This document shows, piece by piece, positions 6,942 through 7,750 of a stretch of DNA of 7,750 nt. The stretch is taken from assembly GCA_024642185.1 (NCBI GenBank), contig JAHEBR010000094.1, forward strand, positions 1 through 7,750. The letters are read 5' to 3'. Positions within the stretch are counted from its first letter, which is position 1. The number at the start of each line of letters is the position of its first letter. Origin of the DNA: Marivivens sp. Lineage in GTDB: Bacteria > Pseudomonadota > Alphaproteobacteria > Rhodobacterales > Rhodobacteraceae. Both the position numbers and the translations under genes were made by a program. A model generated the notes under the pieces. That model saw only the letters and a list, made by a program, of their open reading frames with translations, was not told the origin of the DNA and ran no database searches.

Positions 6942-7583
6942 TAGCGGCAACGGAATTGCCTTGCTGCCAGTTAGGACCGCCATGGCAGGCCTCTTGAGCA
7001 AAGTTTCAAAGACAGGGTCAGACGAGGATAGGCCGCCTGTATAGGTGCCATAGGCCGGCAGGATCAGGCGATCTTTGTCATAGAGAAACGCCGCGCGAGA
7101 TGTGCCGGCTATCCGATGCTTGGGGTGGTAGTGACCTGACACTTCGCCGACCGCCCCAGAGAGAGCGATATGCCGGAAGGTGAGGCCTGCAAGGTAAGTC
7201 TCCGCCAGATGGCTCCCGCCAAGCTCGACCGGGCCGGGATCGTGGTTGCCTTCGATCCAGACCCAGCGCCGCCCCGCCTGCAGCCGCGCGAGCCAGAGCC
7301 GCTCCGCCTCGCCAAGCGATGCTTGCGCGGCGAGGTCGTCGAAGCTGTCGCCAAGGCAGATGACCTGCCGGGCCCCGGTGGCGAGGATATCGGCCTCGAG
7401 CCGCGCCAGCGTCTCGCGGGCCTCGTAGGGGGGCAGGAGGCCGCCGCCGCGCCGCGCGATGCGGTCGGACTTTCCCAGATGAAGGTCGGAGACGCAGAGC
7501 GCCGCCTCGCCCGGAATATGCAGCGCGCCGCTGGGAAGGGCGCGGAGCGGCGTGGCGCAAAGGGTAAAGGCGTGGGCGGTCAT
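6939..7583 (-). CDS. pdeM: Ligase-associated DNA damage response endonuclease PdeM (metallophosphoesterase)
   Basis: This is a 214-residue binuclear metallophosphoesterase of the PdeM/MPE type, the manganese-dependent nuclease partner of Lhr-like helicases in bacterial DNA repair clusters. The metal-binding motifs appear in order: SDLHLGK at 32-38 (Asp33, His35), GDSFDD at 78-83 (Asp79), GNHD at 112-115 (Asn113, His114) and GHYHP at 150-154 (His151, His153). All expected metal ligands are present. The start at 7583 is supported by AGGA on the same strand at 7594-7591, 7 bases upstream. The gene follows the helicase gene after 38 bp in the same direction, so they likely form an operon. Further cluster members (exonuclease, ATP-dependent ligase) would lie beyond the right edge of the window. 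Confidence 0.93.
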   Translation of the reverse strand: MTAHAFTLCATPLRALPSGALHIPGEAALCVSDLHLGKSDRIARRGGGLLPPYEARETLARLEADILATGARQVICLGDSFDDLAAQASLGEAERLWLARLQAGRRWVWIEGNHDPGPVELGGSHLAETYLAGLTFRHIALSGAVGEVSGHYHPKHRIAGTSRAAFLYDKDRLILPAYGTYTGGLSSSDPVFETLLKRPAMAVLTGSKAIPLPL

Positions 7584-7590
7584 GGTTCTG

Positions 7591-7594
7591 TCCT
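7591..7594 (-). promoter_or_regulatory. Ribosome binding site of pdeM
   Basis: On the minus strand AGGA lies 7 bases before the ATG at 7583, within the 38-bp gap after the helicase gene. Confidence 0.6.
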
Positions 7595-7621
7595 GCCGTG
7601 GATCAGAAGCCCGCGCAAGGC

Positions 7622-7750
7622 TCAGAGTTCGCCGAGGCCGGCCTCAGTCATCAGGGCGGCGGCTTCCTGCGCCACGAGCCTCTCGCGCCCTTCGCCGACG
7701 ATCGGCACCTTGCCCACCTCAAGAAGCATTGGCGCGGCCAAGGGCGAGAC
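7622..7750 (-). CDS. Ligase-associated DEXH-box (Lhr-like) helicase, C-terminal fragment
   Basis: The minus strand is open from the window edge to a TGA at 7624-7622, giving 42 residues that begin VSPLAAPMLLEVGKVPIVGE and end in AALMTEAGLGEL. The SPLAAPMLLEVGKVP stretch and the alanine- and glutamate-rich final helix match my recollection of the extreme C-terminus of ligase-associated DEXH helicases, ATP-dependent 3'-to-5' DNA translocases of the Lhr-Core type, about 800 residues long. Only this end is present; the helicase motifs would lie to the right of the window. Its position directly upstream of pdeM is the usual arrangement in these repair clusters and supports the call. Confidence 0.78.
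   Translation of the reverse strand, partial: VSPLAAPMLLEVGKVPIVGEGRERLVAQEAAALMTEAGLGEL

Overview
The window is a GC-rich, densely packed piece of a bacterial chromosome. Its gene families and gene order suggest an alphaproteobacterium of the Rhodobacterales (Rhodobacteraceae/Paracoccaceae). The pointers are the fhs / small chorismate mutase / folD order, the four-helix membrane protein with a C-terminal LytTR domain, and a ligase-associated helicase/PdeM repair pair. This placement is inferred from family resemblance, not from a database search. No mobile element, CRISPR array, tRNA, rRNA or phage gene was seen.

Left part (2-2953, + strand): the 3' five-sixths of ftsH (membrane AAA+ zinc protease) overlaps by 4 bp a trans-aconitate-type SAM methyltransferase (tam). 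After 16 bp comes a MOSC-domain protein. A perfect 13-bp hairpin that looks like the ftsH terminator lies inside the first codons of tam. An exact 11-bp tandem duplication forms the tam stop codon and touches the ribosome binding site of the MOSC gene.

Middle part (2954-6082, + strand): a 154-bp leader with two inverted repeats precedes fhs (formate-tetrahydrofolate ligase). A 93-bp spacer with two further hairpins leads to a small AroQ-class chorismate mutase. After 11 bp follows folD (methylenetetrahydrofolate dehydrogenase/cyclohydrolase). Fhs and FolD together convert formate to methylene-THF, feeding purine, thymidylate, glycine/serine and methionine synthesis. Chorismate mutase draws on chorismate, which is also the precursor of the p-aminobenzoate part of folate; that metabolic link is an inference.

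Right part (6083-7750): an 84-bp spacer with inverted and direct repeats leads to a LytTR-domain membrane regulator (+ strand). Its codon use (seven AGA/AGG codons) differs from its neighbours. It converges, with only 4 bp between stop codons, on a minus-strand repair operon: the last 42 residues of a ligase-associated DEXH (Lhr-like) helicase followed by pdeM.

The proteins are all recognisable families and no wholly new system was found. The most notable signals are in the junctions: the terminator-like hairpin inside tam, a LytTR-like direct repeat across the LytTR gene's own start, the structured fhs and chorismate mutase leaders, and the stop-forming micro-duplication.
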